This document shows, in pieces, positions 21,398 through 22,860 of a DNA stretch of 22,860 bases. The stretch lies in contig SZWC01015217.1 of assembly GCA_023375785.1 (NCBI GenBank), positions 1 to 22,860 of the forward strand, written 5' to 3'. The position numbers and the translations under genes were made by a program. Source of the DNA: Penium margaritaceum (taxonomy: Eukaryota > Streptophyta > Zygnematophyceae > Desmidiales > Peniaceae). Under the pieces are notes generated by a model that did no database searches, had not been told where the DNA came from, and worked only from the letters and a program-made list of their open reading frames with translations. Each line of letters opens with the position of its first letter. Position 1 is the stretch's first letter.

Positions 21398-21411
21398 GNG
21401 GGGGGGGGGGC
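21398..21411. other. Interrupted poly-G run with undetermined base
   Basis: A G, an N at 21399, then eleven G bases to 21410, followed by cgacaagggg and catggg. The run can supply several G tracts of three or more and is G-quadruplex-prone, so length errors or a failed join are likely here. Confidence 0.75.
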
Positions 21412-21612
21412 GACAAGGGGCATGGGCAGGAACCGAGGAGCGAGACGAGCCGGCGGCGAGGGGGGTGGCAATGAGGGAGGTCAGAAGACACAACCTGCAC
21501 GCAACAAAGGGAGAGGGGAGATAGGAGAACAGCAGGTAGACAATCATCGAGCAAATGAACGAAGAACCCTCGCAAGCAGCAGGGGATGTGGGAGGAAGAG
21601 GAGGGAGGAGAG

Positions 21613-22245
21613 TCAGTCAGCCGAGAGCAGGGTGCAAAGACCGACTGCGGCGATGCTGGAGGCAAAGGCGGGCTGGTGAAGGGCCTTAGTGAGGAAGTCG
21701 GCAAGTTGAAACTCCGCGGATATAAACCGTAGGCACACGTCGCCAGCGGCAACAACAACGCGGACGTAGTGGTGCTCGACATTGATGTGCTTTGTGCGGC
21801 GATGAAGTGCACCTGCAATCCTGGAGATTGCCAGACCGCTCTCACTTTCAGTGTATAAGGGCACGGGTGGCGTGGGGAGATGGAACTCGCCAAGAAGGCG
21901 GCGGAGCCACACAGCCTCAGCGGCTGCGCTGCCCAGGGCCATGTACTCTGCCTCTCCTGTGTTGCGAGCGACGCAACCCTGCTTGCCGCTGCGCCAAGAA
22001 ACGGCGGCGGCACCGAGAGGGAAGACGAAGCCACTGCGGCTCCGAGCGTTCGCGTCACGGGCGTAATTGCTGTCAGCATAGCCCTCAAGGAGCGGCACAC
22101 CCGAGACGGCCGGAAAGGCGAGGCCAGTCCGGGCAGAGCCAAGGACATAGCGCAGGACATACGCAGCCGCACGGAGATGGGCCGTGCAGGGCTCTCGAGC
22201 GTACTGGGCGAGGACGTTCACTGCACAGGCGATGTCCAGACGCAA
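21613..22245 (-). pseudogene. Ty1/copia polyprotein fragment: RNase H domain and C-terminus
   Basis: A 210-codon stretch read on the minus strand. Its first codon in the frame is a Leu (TTG) within LRLDIACAVNVLAQY, which corresponds to the TRPDIA-type motif that follows the reverse transcriptase domain in Ty1/copia elements. Next come the RNase H landmarks: YADSNYARD (residues 56-64), GAAAVSWRSGKQ (78-89), EAEYMA (98-103), AVWLRRLLGEF (111-121), YTESESG (131-137), RRTKHINVEHH (149-159) and QLADFLTKAL (180-189), then a stop about 20 residues later, as in intact copia proteins. Expected acidic residues D58, E100 and D183 are present. The third is Glu (E133) where Asp is usual, and N60 and N155 replace the Asp common in the first motif and in the KHIDV motif, so activity is doubtful. 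There is no start codon of its own: it is the downstream half of a broken polyprotein. The host lineage is not determinable. Confidence 0.9.
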
Positions 22246-22860
22246 CTCGTGGTAAACCGACCGACCGGAGCGTAGGTCTTGCCGAAGTCAACGCCAAGGA
22301 CCTGAGAGTATCCCTTGGCGGTGAGACGAGCCTTGTAGCGATCGAGCATACCGGTGGCGGTGAACTTCCGACATAGAACCCATTTGGCCTTGATCGCCTT
22401 GCGACCGGGAGGAAGGTCAGCGAGCTCCAAGACGCCGTGGTCAGAGAGTGCAGCTAACTCGGCCAGGCACGCCGCATGCCAGTCGGCGGCGTCAGGACGG
22501 GACAGGGCCTCGGCAAGAGTGAGAGGGTCGGAGGCATCAGTAGGCGAGGAGGAGGAAGCCGCAGGAGGGGCGGAGGTGACGGTAAGGACACGAGCGACAG
22601 TCGCAGGGGCGCCGGCGAAGCGGTGGTCACTGCAGACATCCACCGCTCGGCGGAACTCAAGGTGAAAGAAGTGACGACCGTGGGCGTGACCGGGGTGAAA
22701 GGTGTATGGACACAGAGGGCGGGAACCAGAGGCCGAAGACGGGGAGGAGACGGGGCACAAGTCCGGGCCAAGGGGCAGGGAAGAAGGGGCAGGCAGCGAT
22801 GCGAGGGAAGGGGAAGGGGAAAAAGCTGCGGGAACGGAGAGGACAAGGGGGGAGGGGGCG
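22218..22860 (-). pseudogene. Ty1/copia polyprotein fragment: Pro/Ser-rich linker and N-terminal part of reverse transcriptase (frameshifted end)
   Basis: The minus-strand frame is open from the right edge of the window, with no stop that I can find, to a TGA at 22218-22220. The first ~75 residues inside the window are Pro/Ser/Ala-rich, as in the variable linker between integrase and reverse transcriptase. The copia RT start follows: SDPLTLAEALSRPDAADWHA, then LADLPPGRKAIKAKWVL, then LDRYKARLTAKGYSQ, then KTYAPVGRFTT, ending at about 22248. After RFTT the frame yields nine unrelated residues and stops, while the RNase H domain resumes in another frame only two bases later (22245). The RT catalytic core, including the YVDD-type motif, is therefore missing. 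Integrase, protease and gag, if present, lie beyond the right edge. Confidence 0.88.

Larger units (their letters stand above)
20930..21612 (-). other. GC-rich flank 3' of the copia remnant; possible 3' untranslated/LTR region, boundaries unresolved
   Basis: Unique, GC-rich sequence between the truncated AT block and the stop codon of the copia RNase H frame. In the element's orientation this is where a 3' UTR, polypurine tract and 3' LTR should lie. I could not identify a purine tract followed by TG on the minus strand, nor a convincing TG...CA pair, so no LTR is called. It contains a strong hairpin (21176-21216), smaller stem-loops (21008-21022, stem gggac/gtccc; 21239-21252, stem tgtgg/ccaca), a short 27-bp tandem repeat and a G run with an N. 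Open frames crossing it are Pro/Ser-rich, run into the AT repeat, and are not supported as genes. Confidence 0.5.
21613..22860 (-). mobile_element. Defective Ty1/copia LTR retrotransposon (pol 3' portion), internally deleted
   Basis: Domain order on the minus strand is linker, RT start, deletion, RNase H. That order (RT then RNase H at the C-terminus, with KHIDV-like and ADxLTK motifs) identifies Ty1/copia and not Ty3/gypsy. The element is cut by the right window edge, so the 5' LTR, gag and integrase are not visible. The coding part is GC-rich with mostly G/C third positions, unlike the neighbouring satellites. It may be an old insertion in or beside the satellite, or the satellite may have expanded up to it. 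Confidence 0.85.

Noticed and set aside
20923..21612. A defined 3' LTR with TG...CA ends and a polypurine tract.
   Set aside because: The tgttg string at 20924 is also native to the AT block, no purine tract directly followed by TG was found on the minus strand downstream of the stop, and only one LTR could be in view, so ends cannot be verified by self-comparison.
21390..22172. 260-codon minus-strand frame, and + strand frames such as 21792-22376, overlapping the copia region.
   Set aside because: Shadows of the RNase H frame in GC-rich DNA; no conserved motifs, whereas the 21613-22245 frame matches the copia RNase H landmarks.

Overview
This window is eukaryotic repeat-rich nuclear DNA. 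About 20.9 of its 22.9 kb is satellite-type tandem repeat, and the last 1.9 kb is GC-rich DNA carrying a broken Ty1/copia retrotransposon polyprotein on the minus strand. I see no intact cellular gene, tRNA, rRNA or CRISPR array. A satellite of this size beside a copia element rules out a bacterial chromosome. The strongly G/C-ending copia codons would suit an alga, plant or fungus, but I cannot name the host.

Layout. Two short-monomer repeat families alternate. Family 1 is a 20-bp monomer, consensus about caagcccaagacaactggag, roughly 55% GC and almost without T on the + strand. It fills 1-2673 (block A), 4171-12520 (block B, with an assembly join inside) and 14451-20427 (block C). Family 2 is a 16-bp AT-rich monomer, consensus about aaaatgacaaatatgt. 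It fills 2674-4170, 12521-14450 and 20428-20929. The left 20-bp/16-bp junction is the same sequence in all three places (about 2671, 12516 and 20425), and the AT blocks align collinearly with each other. The real repeating unit is therefore a composite super-repeat of about 8-10 kb (20-bp array plus AT array). Within the 20-bp arrays a further layer of higher-order repeats has formed, always in multiples of 20 bp: 140 bp x 11.8 (block A), 120 bp x 4.2 (block B), 40 bp x 57.5 (block C), and at least seven two-copy duplications of 60, 80, 100 or 120 bp. The largest expansions are private to one super-repeat copy and look sequence-perfect, so they are young.

The third AT block stops abruptly at about 20929, where the GC-rich segment starts. 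That segment has an unassigned 3' flank (20930-21612) with a strong 41-nt hairpin, then (read on the minus strand, upstream to downstream) a Pro/Ser-rich linker, the start of the reverse transcriptase domain, a deletion with frameshift that removes the catalytic core, and the RNase H domain through to a plausible natural stop.

Very long open frames across the satellite (up to about 1000 codons on the minus strand) follow from monomer lengths not divisible by 3 and stop-free consensus units. They are not annotated as genes. Three single-N positions (4478, 8123, 21399) mark probable assembly joins or unresolved bases; the first sits between two identical 429-bp copies and is probably an uncollapsed contig overlap.
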